NCBI RefSeq assembly: GCF_009812055.1
Contig: NZ_WQNH01000010.1
Coordinates: 46,273-110,272, forward strand
Direction: 5' to 3'
Length of the DNA stretch: 64,000 nucleotides
From: Chelativorans xinjiangensis
GTDB lineage: Bacteria > Pseudomonadota > Alphaproteobacteria > Rhizobiales > Rhizobiaceae
Part shown: positions 9,015-17,793 of the stretch, one piece after another
Position numbering within the stretch: the stretch's first letter is position 1
Layout: each line of letters starts with the position of its first letter
Notes under the pieces: model-generated
What the model was told of the DNA's origin: nothing
The model's input: only the letters and a program-made list of their open reading frames with translations
Database searches by the model: none
Made by a program: the position numbers and the translations under genes

Positions 9015-9213
9015 TCACCGATTGGCCGATCGCCTCATCGTCGGTGTATCCGAACTGCCGGACGGCCGCGCGATTGAAGGAGATTATCGTACCGTCCGTG
9101 TCGATCACAACCGTCGCGTCCGGCACCGTGTCCAGGATTGACCTGAGATGCGCTTCGCGTGCCAGAAGCTGTCGATCGGCAATCTCGGCGCGGTCGATAT
9201 CCACCGCATCCAC
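9015..9213 (-). pseudogene. PAS-domain fragment of a FixL-like sensor kinase
   Basis: About 65 codons encode [20 protein letters not shown], then [27 protein letters not shown] PAS sequence, closely resembling the PAS domain of FixL-type oxygen or redox sensor kinases. The similarity stops near DDEAIGQSV and the rest of the frame is unrelated. Haem-binding and kinase regions are missing. It lies directly next to the DctP/SMP-30 remnants in the same orientation, so the three fragments form one decayed block. Confidence 0.6.
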
Positions 9214-9477
9214 AAATCTTGCAATCGCAGAATAGCTATAGAGATTGGAGGTTTAGCTTTGGCGCCCGAGCCCTCTACGATGCAACTGTCGGAGGGTATA
9301 GGAGCGCTGCGCTGACACCCTGTTTTCCGAGGTTGCGCGGGAAGCGGCGTGTTGATGACCGGCCGGTGCTGAGAGGCTCAGAGTACCTCCGAGCCCGGGC
9401 GGCAGATCGTTATCCGCACCCTGTGCAAGGTGTGGGTGTCATTTCTTCAAGCACGCCCTATATCCCACCTCATCTTT

Positions 9478-9502
9478 TCGGGCAGACGCAAGTGCTGCCC
9501 GA
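9478..9502 (+). promoter_or_regulatory. Hairpin in the leader of the first Liv operon
   Basis: TCGGGCAG (9478-9485) and CTGCCCGA (9495-9502) form a perfect 8-bp stem with a 9-base loop, 57 bases before the start of the binding-protein gene. No run of T follows, so it is not a standard terminator. It may act in mRNA stability or as a protein site. The rest of 9214-9558 (about 345 bases) shows no gene; it must hold the operon promoter, but no convincing -35/-10 pair was recognised. Confidence 0.35.
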
Positions 9503-9558
9503 GAAGAGAGCCGACGCTGACAGGCCAATACAAAAGAAAGCATCAGGGAGGAACTCGC

Positions 9559-10779
9559 ATGCTGCATCATAGTAAGCTTGCAATGACCGCCCTCGCAGCG
9601 GTCAGTCTCCCGGTCACAGTGGCATATGCCCAATCCGGTGATACGATCACCCTCGGCGCGGCAGTGTCCCTGACCGGCAAATACACCACAAATGGCGAAC
9701 ACACGCAGCGCGGCTACGATCTCGCCGTCGACAAGATCAATGGAGCCGGCGGCGTGACAGTGGGCGACAAGGCCTACACGCTCGAAATCAAATATTATGA
9801 CGACGAGTCGACGCCCGCCCGCGGGGCGGAGCTGGCGGAGCGCCTGATCCAGCAGGACGGCATCGAGTTCATGCTCGGACCATATTCATCCGGCATGACC
9901 AAGGCAATCGCCCCGGTGACCGAGGAGCACAAGGTGCCGATGGTCGAAGCCAACGGCGCATCCCGTTCGCTCTTTACCAATGGCTGGGAATACATCTTCG
10001 CCACGCTTTCGACGTCCGAGCAGTATCTGAGAGGCGCCATCACGCTGGTGGCCGAACATGCTGAGGAGCTTGGCAAGGAGCCCGGCGAGATCAAGGTGGC
10101 GATGGCGTTCGAGAACGATCCGTTCAGCCAGGACGTGCGCGCCGGCGTGCTCGATGACATGAAGGAATACGGCATGGAGGCGGTCATCGACGACCAGCTT
10201 CCGCGCGAGCTCAACGACATGACGGCGACCCTGACCAAGGTGAAGGCGCTCGAGCCCGATCTGCTGATCGTGTCCGGCCACTCCAAGGGCGCGGCCACGG
10301 CCATCCGCCAGATCAGCGAGATGCAGGTCAATGTGTCGGTGCTCGCCATGACGCATTGCGATTCGGCAGACATCATCGGCAAGTTCGACGAGGCAGCCGA
10401 ATACACTTTGTGTGCGACCCAATGGGCGCCGACGCTGAGCTATTCGGACGATCTGTTCGGTTCGGCGGCCGAGTTCGCCGCGCTGTTTGAGGAGACTTAC
10501 GGCTATGCCCCGCCCTATCAGGCGGCCGAGTCCGCCGCCGCGGTGCAGGTCTATGCCGATGCGCTGGAGCGGGCCGGCGAACTGGATTCGCAAAAAGTCA
10601 GAGACGCGCTTTCGTCCACCGACATGATGACGTTCTACGGGCCGATCGATTTTGACGAGACCGGCAAGAATGTCGCCAAACCGATGGCGCTCTATCAGGT
10701 GCTTGACGGCGAGTACAAGGTGGTGTCGCCGTCTGATTTTGCCGAGACCGATGCGGTCGTCCCGCGTCCGGCCATGTAG
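9559..10779 (+). CDS. Branched-chain amino acid-type ABC transporter binding protein (LivK-like)
   Basis: A 406-residue periplasmic binding protein of the type I (Leu/Ile/Val) fold. The start at 9559 follows AGGGAGGAACTCGC, a good ribosome site. The signal peptide is MLHHSKLAMTALAAVSLPVT with cleavage near AYAQ. The mature protein begins DTITLGAAVSLTGKYTTNGE and has the family hinge features YYDDESTPARGAELAERLI and MLGPYSSGMTKAIAPV. It is the first gene of a plus-strand operon with two permeases and two ATPases. The ligand cannot be read from sequence; amino acids, amides or aromatic acids are all used by this family. Confidence 0.9.
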   Translation: MLHHSKLAMTALAAVSLPVTVAYAQSGDTITLGAAVSLTGKYTTNGEHTQRGYDLAVDKINGAGGVTVGDKAYTLEIKYYDDESTPARGAELAERLIQQDGIEFMLGPYSSGMTKAIAPVTEEHKVPMVEANGASRSLFTNGWEYIFATLSTSEQYLRGAITLVAEHAEELGKEPGEIKVAMAFENDPFSQDVRAGVLDDMKEYGMEAVIDDQLPRELNDMTATLTKVKALEPDLLIVSGHSKGAATAIRQISEMQVNVSVLAMTHCDSADIIGKFDEAAEYTLCATQWAPTLSYSDDLFGSAAEFAALFEETYGYAPPYQAAESAAAVQVYADALERAGELDSQKVRDALSSTDMMTFYGPIDFDETGKNVAKPMALYQVLDGEYKVVSPSDFAETDAVVPRPAM

Positions 10780-10864
10780 CGGACAGGGTCAAGACGGGCG
10801 GGCGGGGTCCGATCCGTCCGCCCTTGCGCCAAGACAATGAACGCTTGAACCGCGGTTTCCGCCC

Positions 10865-11767
10865 GTGCTGGACAATATCCAGATCCTCGTCCAGGCGCCC
10901 GTGATCACCCTGGACCTCGTGCTCAACGGGCTCCTCATCGGCGCCATATTCGCGCTGGCCGCCTATGGCATGGCGCTCGTTTGGGGGGTGATGAACATCA
11001 TCAACATCACCCAGGGCGAGTTCGTCATCCTCGGCGGATATGTCGCCGTCGTCATGGGCATGTACGGCCTGCCGCCACTTCTCGGCGTACCGGTCGCCGC
11101 CATCCTGCTCTTCGTTCTCGGCTGGGCGCTCTATCATACTGTGATATTCAGAATAGTCGATCGCGACCTCTTCACGTCGGTCCTGGCGACATTCGGCATT
11201 TCCATCGTGCTGCAGCAGCTCATGAACACCGTCTTCGGGGGCGATGTGCAGATCGCCGATGCCGGGCTTGGAACCGTGTTGCTGATGGACGGGCTGGTGG
11301 CGCTCGCCGAGATCAAGCTCCTCGCATTCGCACTCGCTGCCGTGCTCGGCGCGACGCTGGTCGTGTTCTTGAAACGCTCCAGGTTGGGCCAGGCCATTCG
11401 GGCGACGGCACAGAATGCCCGCGCCGCACGGGTGCTCGGCATCGACACCGACCGCGTCTATGCCGCCACCTATGGGCTCAACGCAGCGATCTGCGGCGCG
11501 TGCGGCGCCCTCGTCGCCATGGCTTACACCATCCACCCCTATCTCGGACTGCCCTACACGATCCGTTCGTTCATGATCGTTGTCGTTGCCGGTCTCGGCA
11601 ATCTGGCCGGCGTCATTATCGCCGGGCTCGGTCTCGGTGCGGCCGAGAATGTTGCGGGTTTCGTTCTCGGCACACAATTCCAGCTCGCATTCGTATTCCT
11701 GCTGCTGGTCGTCGTACTGGTATGGCGCAACTGGCGGCTGGCCAGGCGGCGAGAGTATCTGAAGTGA
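10865..11767 (+). CDS. livH: Liv-type ABC transporter permease (LivH family)
   Basis: A 300-residue permease with about eight membrane segments. It starts at a GTG (10865) and runs LNGLLIGAIFALAAYGMALV and WGVMNIINITQGEFVILGGY, the hallmark LivH opening. The EAA-like coupling segment is RSRLGQAIRATAQNARAARV. The last four bases overlap the LivM-type gene (GTGA). No strong ribosome site precedes the GTG, so translation may depend partly on the upstream gene. Confidence 0.88.
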   Translation: MLDNIQILVQAPVITLDLVLNGLLIGAIFALAAYGMALVWGVMNIINITQGEFVILGGYVAVVMGMYGLPPLLGVPVAAILLFVLGWALYHTVIFRIVDRDLFTSVLATFGISIVLQQLMNTVFGGDVQIADAGLGTVLLMDGLVALAEIKLLAFALAAVLGATLVVFLKRSRLGQAIRATAQNARAARVLGIDTDRVYAATYGLNAAICGACGALVAMAYTIHPYLGLPYTIRSFMIVVVAGLGNLAGVIIAGLGLGAAENVAGFVLGTQFQLAFVFLLLVVVLVWRNWRLARRREYLK

Positions 11768-12828
11768 GGGCTCCATATGCGAAATTTGCCGGCTATCTGG
11801 CGATCCTTCTGGTCGGCCTTGCGGCGCCGCTCCTCTTTTCAGCCTACCAGTCGCAAATGGCGGAGCTGTGGCTCTTCATCGTCTTCGCACTGACCTGGGA
11901 TCTGGTCGGTGGCCAGATGGGCTACAATTCCTTCGGCAACGTGGTTTTCCTGGGCATCGGCATGTATGCCTGCGCGGCGGTCCAGGTGGGCCTGTTCTAC
12001 GAGGTCTCCACCTACAACAACGCACGCGGCGGCGGCGCCACGGTCTTCACATTCGATCTCGGCCAGTATCTCGAGGGTCTTGCTATCGGCCTTCCGGTCG
12101 GCGCCGTATTGGCCGCGATTGCCGCGGCCATTCTCGGCGGTCTGGTCCTCGGCATGCGCGGCCATTATTTCGCGATCTGCACATTGGGCCTTGGCATTGC
12201 CGCCGGCCAGATAGCGAATGGATGGGAATGGATCGGGGCCGGCTCCGGCATGGTGCCGCCCACGCCGCCTGCCGCGCTGGGTGATCTGTCCCGCTTCTAC
12301 TACTTCCTCGCCATGGCGCTCGCCATCGCCACCTTTCTCGTTCTGCGCTGGCTCTACACGACGCGCTTCCGGCTCGCCATCAACGCCATACGGGACAATG
12401 AGGACAAGGCTGAATCCATGGGCCTCAAGACCACGCGGATCAAGGTCATGGCGTGGGTTATCGCCGCATTCTTTCTCGGGATCGCCGGTGGTCTTCTGGG
12501 CAACCTCAAGCGCTTCATCGACCCCATCGATACCGCATTCGCCGGCGCCACCTTCGGCGTCTGGATGGTGCTCATGGCCATCCTGGGGGGCAAGGGCACC
12601 CTGTGGGGACCGGTTATCGGCGCCGCCGTCTTCCAGGTCGTCAAGGAGACGACATGGACCTATCTGCTCGGCTGGCAACGCGTGGCGCTCGGGCTTCTGA
12701 TCGTGGTGATCGTCGTCTTCTTTCCCCAGGGTATCATGGGCTATTTCCGCGAGCGCTTTCCTGCCCGTTTCGGTCACCGCGTCGAAGAGGCGGCGAGGCC
12801 CGATCGGGCGGAGGAGACGACAGGATGA
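11764..12828 (+). CDS. livM: Liv-type ABC transporter permease (LivM family)
   Basis: A 354-residue permease starting at a GTG that overlaps the LivH stop by four bases. The frame is open far upstream, but that stretch is a shadow of livH. The sequence contains ELWLFIVFALTWDLVGGQMG and NSFGNVVFLGIGMYACAAVQ, then RFRLAINAIRDNEDKAESMG, the LivM coupling motif. The C-terminal 40 residues are charged and cytoplasmic. The stop overlaps the LivG start (ATGA). Confidence 0.88.
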   Translation: MRAPYAKFAGYLAILLVGLAAPLLFSAYQSQMAELWLFIVFALTWDLVGGQMGYNSFGNVVFLGIGMYACAAVQVGLFYEVSTYNNARGGGATVFTFDLGQYLEGLAIGLPVGAVLAAIAAAILGGLVLGMRGHYFAICTLGLGIAAGQIANGWEWIGAGSGMVPPTPPAALGDLSRFYYFLAMALAIATFLVLRWLYTTRFRLAINAIRDNEDKAESMGLKTTRIKVMAWVIAAFFLGIAGGLLGNLKRFIDPIDTAFAGATFGVWMVLMAILGGKGTLWGPVIGAAVFQVVKETTWTYLLGWQRVALGLLIVVIVVFFPQGIMGYFRERFPARFGHRVEEAARPDRAEETTG

Positions 12829-13568
12829 GCACGATGCTGGAAGTCGAAAACGTTTCGAAATCCTTTGGTGGCGTCCGGGCCAACCGATCGATCAGCCTCA
12901 AGGTGGAAAAAGGCCGGATCGTTGGCCTGATCGGCCCCAACGGATCCGGCAAGACCACCCTGTTTTCCTCCATCGTCGGCACGCATCCGATTGACAAGGG
13001 CACCATCCGTTTCCAGGAGCAGGAAATCTCTCATCTTCGCGTGGCCGAGATTGCCCGCCTCGGCCTCATCCGCACCTTCCAGCAGACACGGATCTACGGT
13101 CGCATGACCTGCATAGAAAACATGCTCATCTCCACGTCTCAGAGAGGCGGGAGTCTCGTAAACCTCTTCCAGGTGCACAACCCGGAACGCGAGAAGCAGG
13201 CCGAGGACCTCCTGGCCTTCGTCGGCCTCCACGCCAAACGCAAGCTGCAGGCTGGCTCGCTTTCCTTCGGCCAGCAGAAGCTTCTGGAGTTCGCCATGGC
13301 GCTCATGAACGAGCCGAAGATGCTGATGCTCGACGAGCCGACGGCGGGCATCAATCCGACACTGATCAATGGCGTGATCGACCGTCTGAAGCAGGCCAAC
13401 AAGGAATTCGCCGTCACCCTGTTTGTCATCGAGCACAATATGAACGTCATCATGAACATGGCCGAGCACATCTATTGCCTGGCGCATGGAGAGCTCCTGG
13501 CCGAGGGGCCGCCGGAACAGGTCAGAAATGATCGCCGCGTCATCGACGCTTATCTGGGGGCGCATTGA
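12825..13568 (+). CDS. livG: Liv-type ABC transporter ATP-binding protein (LivG family)
   Basis: A 247-residue ATPase: Walker A GPNGSGKTT (residues 37-45), signature LSFGQQKLLEFAMAL, Walker B MLMLDEPTAGINP and H-loop VIEHNMNVIM, all LivG-like. The start at 12825 overlaps the LivM stop by four bases. The next ATPase gene begins at the base after its stop codon. It works as a heterodimer with that LivF-type protein. Confidence 0.9.
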   Translation: MSTMLEVENVSKSFGGVRANRSISLKVEKGRIVGLIGPNGSGKTTLFSSIVGTHPIDKGTIRFQEQEISHLRVAEIARLGLIRTFQQTRIYGRMTCIENMLISTSQRGGSLVNLFQVHNPEREKQAEDLLAFVGLHAKRKLQAGSLSFGQQKLLEFAMALMNEPKMLMLDEPTAGINPTLINGVIDRLKQANKEFAVTLFVIEHNMNVIMNMAEHIYCLAHGELLAEGPPEQVRNDRRVIDAYLGAH

Positions 13569-14453
13569 ATGGCGACGCGAGAGAGGCAAAGCAAGAACCA
13601 TATGCACCAGCGCCGGCGAGGCACCGTTGCCGGCAATGCCGACCCGGTGCTGTCCATCACGGATGAGGAGCGGCAAGCCGGGCAGTTTGGCGCCGGCGCA
13701 CCATCGCTCGGCACACTCGACGAACTTGCGGGCGACGACGTCCTTTTGACGCTCGACGGCCTGCGCGCCGGCTACGGGCCAATGGAAGTTCTGCACGATT
13801 TCTCGCTAAGGGTCGGGCGGGCACAGTCGCTCTGCCTGATCGGCCCTAACGGCGCAGGCAAGTCGACCGTGCTTCACACGATCTTCGGCTTTACCAATAT
13901 CTATGCCGGATCGGTCCGGATCGGCGGCAGTGACGTGACGCGGTTGAAGCCCAACGATAAGCTCAAGCGTGCCGGCGTCGCCTACGTGCTCCAAGACAAT
14001 TCCGCCTTCCCCGACCTGACGGTGGAGGAAAATCTATGGATGGGCGGCTATCTCATGGACTCGCCGAAAGAAGCGAAGTCCGCCGCCGGGCGCATCTTTG
14101 ACAAATATCCGCAGCTGGCACAGCGACGAGCCCTGCCGGCCCGGGTCCTATCGGGAGGCGAACGCCGTCTCCTGGAGATTTCACGCGCCCTCGTCATGGA
14201 CCCGCAAGTGCTGCTGATCGACGAGCCCTCGATCGGTCTCGAGCCGCGCTTTATCGAAATGATATTCGAGATCATGGATGGTCTGCAGCACCGCGACGGC
14301 AAGACCATCCTCATGGTCGAGCAGAATGCGAAGAAAGGGCTGGAGTTTGCCGATATCGGCTATGTCCTGGTTTCCGGCCAGCTCGCACGCGCCGGCAAAG
14401 GCGCCGACCTCATTGCCGACCCGGATGTGGGGCGCCTGTTCCTTGGTCAGTAG
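13569..14453 (+). CDS. livF: Liv-type ABC transporter ATP-binding protein (LivF family) with N-terminal extension
   Basis: A 294-residue protein; typical LivF proteins have about 235. The first 57 residues form a charged, probably disordered extension, and the ATPase domain begins at LLTLDGLRAGYGPMEVLHDF. Walker A is at 92-100 (GPNGAGKST), with signature LSGGERRLLEISRAL and Walker B LLIDEPSIGLEP. The start at 13569 directly follows the LivG stop. A later start would remove the extension, but its codon use continues that of the domain. Last gene of the operon. Confidence 0.87.
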   Translation: MATRERQSKNHMHQRRRGTVAGNADPVLSITDEERQAGQFGAGAPSLGTLDELAGDDVLLTLDGLRAGYGPMEVLHDFSLRVGRAQSLCLIGPNGAGKSTVLHTIFGFTNIYAGSVRIGGSDVTRLKPNDKLKRAGVAYVLQDNSAFPDLTVEENLWMGGYLMDSPKEAKSAAGRIFDKYPQLAQRRALPARVLSGGERRLLEISRALVMDPQVLLIDEPSIGLEPRFIEMIFEIMDGLQHRDGKTILMVEQNAKKGLEFADIGYVLVSGQLARAGKGADLIADPDVGRLFLGQ

Positions 14454-14464
14454 CGAGGGAGCGC

Positions 14465-14500
14465 CGCCCGGCACCGCAATCGAGAAGGCGATACCGGGCG
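14465..14500. terminator. Possible bidirectional terminator between convergent Liv operons
   Basis: CGCCCGG (14465-14471) and CCGGGCG (14494-14500) can pair across a 22-base loop in the short space between two convergent genes. No T-run follows on either strand. The position suits a shared terminator, but the stem is short and this is a weak call. Confidence 0.25.
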
Positions 14501-14513
14501 CGGTGGTATGGCA

Positions 14514-15704
14514 TCAGTTGGCCGGTGCGAAATCATAGGGCTCCAGCTTGGCGCGGGTGTAGACGCGGTACTCGTAATTCTCCTCGAACTGCATGCCGTC
14601 ATCGTCGAATGTCTTGTCGCCGGTGACGCCGACATAGGTCTTCGAGACGTCCATCAATGCCTGGCGTACGGCATCAGGGTCTGTCGAGCCGGCCTCCTCG
14701 ATGGCCAGCGCCGCCAGCATCGTTGCATCATATGCGTAGGCGCCGAAGGCCGTCGCCGAAGCGCGGCCATATTTCTCCTCGAAGGGCGCGGCATATTCCT
14801 TGTCGTAGAATTCGCCCGATACGCCGACCACCCATCCCTTGACGCCTTCAGCCGCCTCAGGAATCTCGCGCACCTCGTTCGACCACATTGTCATGTAGTC
14901 GGCATACCAGCCCTTTTCCGGCTTGAGGCCGAGTTCAAAGGCCTGCCGGAAGATCAGCCGGGCCTCGGTGCCGTAGGCGGTGTAGAAGACGGCTTCCGGA
15001 TCGCCCTGGAACAGGCGGTTGAGTTCGGCCTTGTAATCGGTCTTTTCGAGATCGTAGCGCACCTTGTTGACGCATTCGCCGCCCATCTCTTCGACCGTCC
15101 GGCAGGCGGAAAGCTCCATGCCCACGCCGAACGGATTGTTCGGCACGATCGAGGCGAAGCGCGTGGCGCCGCTATCGCGCATGGCCAGGCGTGCGAGTTC
15201 GGCTCCACCGATGTTGTCGAGGCCGATGGCGTTGAAGAAATAGGGGCCGATCTCGCGAAGCTGCGGTGATGTCGAGCCGATGGAGATCTGGATCACCTTG
15301 TTCTCGTTGGTGAACTGCCCCGTCGGCAGCGATACGCCGCTCGAATATTCGCCGAGCACGAGCGGCACGTTGTCGACATTGACCAGCTTGCGCACGGCAT
15401 CCATGGCGGCCTGCGGACGGGATTCGGTGTCTTCCACGATCACGCTCACCGTCCTGCCGAGAAGTCCGAGCCCGATCTGGCGCGTCTCGCCGCCCTTGAG
15501 CGGCACGGCGTAGCCCTCATTGATACGATCGAGCGCCAGTTGCATGCCTTCGGCGATGTCCTTGCCCTGCACGGCATTGGTTCCGGTGAGCGACGTGATC
15601 ATGCCGAGCTTCACGTCTTCCTGTGCCTGCACGGTCGAGGGGACCGTGCCAAGCAACATCGCGGCGCCGATAGCGAGGGCGCCGCAGAGCACTGTCCGTT
15701 TCAT
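14514..15704 (-). CDS. Liv-type ABC transporter binding protein, second of a tandem pair
   Basis: A 396-residue periplasmic binding protein. The start at 15704 has AAGGGAGACAAGCC just upstream and gives a clean signal peptide (MKRTVLCGALAIGAAMLLGT, cleavage near VQAQ). The mature part begins DVKLGMITSLTGTNAVQGKD. It shares long identical stretches with its neighbour at 15775-16959 (for example KLVNVDNV, LGEYSSG, LPTGQF), so the two arose by tandem duplication. It is last in the minus-strand Liv operon. Having two binding proteins usually means two ligands share one permease. Confidence 0.9.
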   Translation of the reverse strand: MKRTVLCGALAIGAAMLLGTVPSTVQAQEDVKLGMITSLTGTNAVQGKDIAEGMQLALDRINEGYAVPLKGGETRQIGLGLLGRTVSVIVEDTESRPQAAMDAVRKLVNVDNVPLVLGEYSSGVSLPTGQFTNENKVIQISIGSTSPQLREIGPYFFNAIGLDNIGGAELARLAMRDSGATRFASIVPNNPFGVGMELSACRTVEEMGGECVNKVRYDLEKTDYKAELNRLFQGDPEAVFYTAYGTEARLIFRQAFELGLKPEKGWYADYMTMWSNEVREIPEAAEGVKGWVVGVSGEFYDKEYAAPFEEKYGRASATAFGAYAYDATMLAALAIEEAGSTDPDAVRQALMDVSKTYVGVTGDKTFDDDGMQFEENYEYRVYTRAKLEPYDFAPAN

Positions 15705-15774
15705 GGCTTGTCTCCCTTGCTTTTCATCTTCGCGATGAGCAAGCGGGCACAGGGGCTGCGCCCGCCTGTCGCGG

Positions 15775-16959
15775 TCACGGCGTGTATGGCTGCAGCCCGC
15801 CGTCCTTGTAGATGAGGATCGCGTAGTCCTCGTTCGTCTGCATGCCTTCTTCATCGACCGCCTTGTCGCCGGTCACGCCTTTGTAGGTTTCTGCGGCCTT
15901 GTGCACGGCCTCGCGGATCTTGTCCGGCTCGGTGGAACCGGCCTCCTTGATCGCGAGCGCGGCGATCATGGCCGCGTCGTAGCCATAGCCCCCGAACACG
16001 GTGAGCGGCTTTTCGCCATAGGCCTCTTCATAGGGCCCTGCGTATTGCTCGTTGTAGAAGTCGCCGCCGACATCGTGCTCGATGCCGCGGACACCTTCGG
16101 CGATCTCGGGCGTGTCGGTGACCTCGTTCACCCAGTTGGAGACCTCGGTCCCGAACCATTTTTCACTAGCATTGAGGCCGAGCTCATAGGCCTGGCGCAG
16201 GACGAGTTGAGCCTCCGCCCCGTAGGCGAAGAATATCACCGCATCGGGGTTCGGCGCGTTCGCCTGCTGCAACTCGGCGCGATAGTCGGTCTTTTGCTCC
16301 TCGTAGCGCACGGTCGCCACGCATTCGGAGCCGCGCTCCTTGGCGGCCTCGCATACGGCGAGCTCAACGCCCACGCCATAGGGATTGTTGGGCATGAAGG
16401 TGGCGAAGGTCTTCGCACCGATTGCCTGCTCCGCGAGGTCCACCATCGCCGACCCCTGCAATGTGGCGAGGCCGATCATGTCGAAGAAGAAGGGACCGAC
16501 ATCCCTGAGCTTGGGCGAGTTGGCGCCGATGGAGATCTGCACGACGCCATTCTCATTGATGAATTGCCCCGTCGGCAGGGTGAGGCCCGAGGAGTACTCT
16601 CCGAGCACGACGGACACATTGTCGACATTGACCAGCTTTCGGACCGAATCCATGGCCGCTTGCGGACGGGATTCGGAATCCTCCACGATCAATCTGATCT
16701 GGCTGCCGTTGACACCGGGTCCGATCGCCCTGGTCGAGCCATCCTTCAGCGGCACTTCATAGCCTTCATTGACGCGGTTGATGGCGAGCTCCACGCCGCG
16801 CTGCATGTCCTTGCCGACGATGGCGCTCGGGCCGGTCAGCGAGGTGAACATTCCGATGTTTACCGTATCCTGCGCGTCAGCGGTCATGTGCGGCGACGCC
16901 GTAAGAAGCGTCGCTGCAAAGCCCGTGACGATGGTCAGGGCGGTCTTGTGCATCCACAT
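15775..16959 (-). CDS. Liv-type ABC transporter binding protein, first of a tandem pair
   Basis: A 394-residue periplasmic binding protein. The ATG at 16959 is preferred because GGGAGGAGACCATC precedes it; an ATG at 16953 and in-frame codons further upstream are alternatives. The signal peptide is MHKTALTIVTGFAATLLTAS. The mature start is DTVNIGMFTSLTGPSAIVGK. It is paralogous to the 14514-15704 protein and lies about 70 bases upstream of it, downstream of the LivF-type ATPase gene. Confidence 0.9.
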   Translation of the reverse strand: MWMHKTALTIVTGFAATLLTASPHMTADAQDTVNIGMFTSLTGPSAIVGKDMQRGVELAINRVNEGYEVPLKDGSTRAIGPGVNGSQIRLIVEDSESRPQAAMDSVRKLVNVDNVSVVLGEYSSGLTLPTGQFINENGVVQISIGANSPKLRDVGPFFFDMIGLATLQGSAMVDLAEQAIGAKTFATFMPNNPYGVGVELAVCEAAKERGSECVATVRYEEQKTDYRAELQQANAPNPDAVIFFAYGAEAQLVLRQAYELGLNASEKWFGTEVSNWVNEVTDTPEIAEGVRGIEHDVGGDFYNEQYAGPYEEAYGEKPLTVFGGYGYDAAMIAALAIKEAGSTEPDKIREAVHKAAETYKGVTGDKAVDEEGMQTNEDYAILIYKDGGLQPYTP

Positions 16960-17069
16960 GATGGTCTCCTCCCTTTCCATGTGTTCTCCACCCCTTTTTG
17001 CGGGGTGGCTGTTTCCTGAAATAGAGCGGCGAAGCGTTTCGTCCGCTGCCAAGACCCGAAAAATCGCGC

Positions 17070-17780
17070 TCAGCCTGCCCCTAGAAACGCCTCGCGTATC
17101 TTCTCGTTGGCCAGGATGTTGTGCGCCCGGTCCTCGAACGCGTTGCGTCCGTCGGCCAGCACATAGCCGCGGCTGGAGATTTCCAGCGAGCGCTGGGCCT
17201 CCTGCTCGACGATGACGATGGCGCGCCCTGCCGCGTTGATCTCCATCACCTTGTCGAAGACCTCACCCGCCATGCGCGGCGAGAGCGCCGCGGAGGGCTC
17301 GTCCAGCAGAAGCAGCATCGGGGCCGCCATGAGCGCGCGGGCCATGGCCAGCATCTGCCGCTCGCCGCCCGAAAGTGCCTTGACGCGCAGCCGCTTGCGC
17401 TCGGCAAGCCGCGGGAAGGTCTCATACATCTCTTCCGCGCGGCCACGCAGCGTCTCGCGGTCGAGAAGGTAGCCACCCATGCGCAGATTTTCCTCGACGG
17501 TGAGCGAGGGGAAGATGTTTTCGAGCTGCGGCACATAGGCGATGCCCTCGCGCACGCGCTGATCCGGCCTGAGGCCGGTGATGTCATCGCCGCGAAGGCG
17601 CACGCTGCCGCGGCTCGGCGTCAGGAACCCCATGACCACCTTGAGCAGGGTCGACTTGCCGGCGCCGTTCGGGCCGATGATGGTGACGATCTCCTGTTCT
17701 TCGACGCTGATCGAGACGCCGTGCAGCACCTGGGAACCGTCGTAACCGGCGTAGACATCCTCAACGGCCAATATTGCCAT
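17070..17780 (-). CDS. livF: Liv-type ABC transporter ATP-binding protein (LivF family), second system
   Basis: A 236-residue ATPase of normal LivF length: MAILAVEDVYAGYDGSQVLH, Walker A GPNGAGKST (36-44), signature LSGGERQMLAMARAL and Walker B LLLLDEPSAALSP. The ATG at 17780 is taken because the domain starts there; the upstream in-frame extension lies over the LivG gene. It lies 13 bases after the LivG-type gene in the minus-strand operon. Confidence 0.9.
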   Translation of the reverse strand: MAILAVEDVYAGYDGSQVLHGVSISVEEQEIVTIIGPNGAGKSTLLKVVMGFLTPSRGSVRLRGDDITGLRPDQRVREGIAYVPQLENIFPSLTVEENLRMGGYLLDRETLRGRAEEMYETFPRLAERKRLRVKALSGGERQMLAMARALMAAPMLLLLDEPSAALSPRMAGEVFDKVMEINAAGRAIVIVEQEAQRSLEISSRGYVLADGRNAFEDRAHNILANEKIREAFLGAG

Positions 17781-17793
17781 TCGGACCCTCCGC

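Noticed and set aside
10981..11763. Upstream extension of the livM reading frame
   Set aside because: Encodes arginine/histidine-rich nonsense over livH; the GTG at 11764 with four-base overlap is the sensible start.
10598..11776. 392-codon minus-strand frame opposite livH
   Set aside because: Shadow of the permease gene, very rich in Glu, Asp and His, as expected for the reverse complement of membrane-protein codons.
15901..17019. 372-codon plus-strand frame opposite a binding-protein gene
   Set aside because: Mirror image of the binding-protein codons; no recognisable domain.
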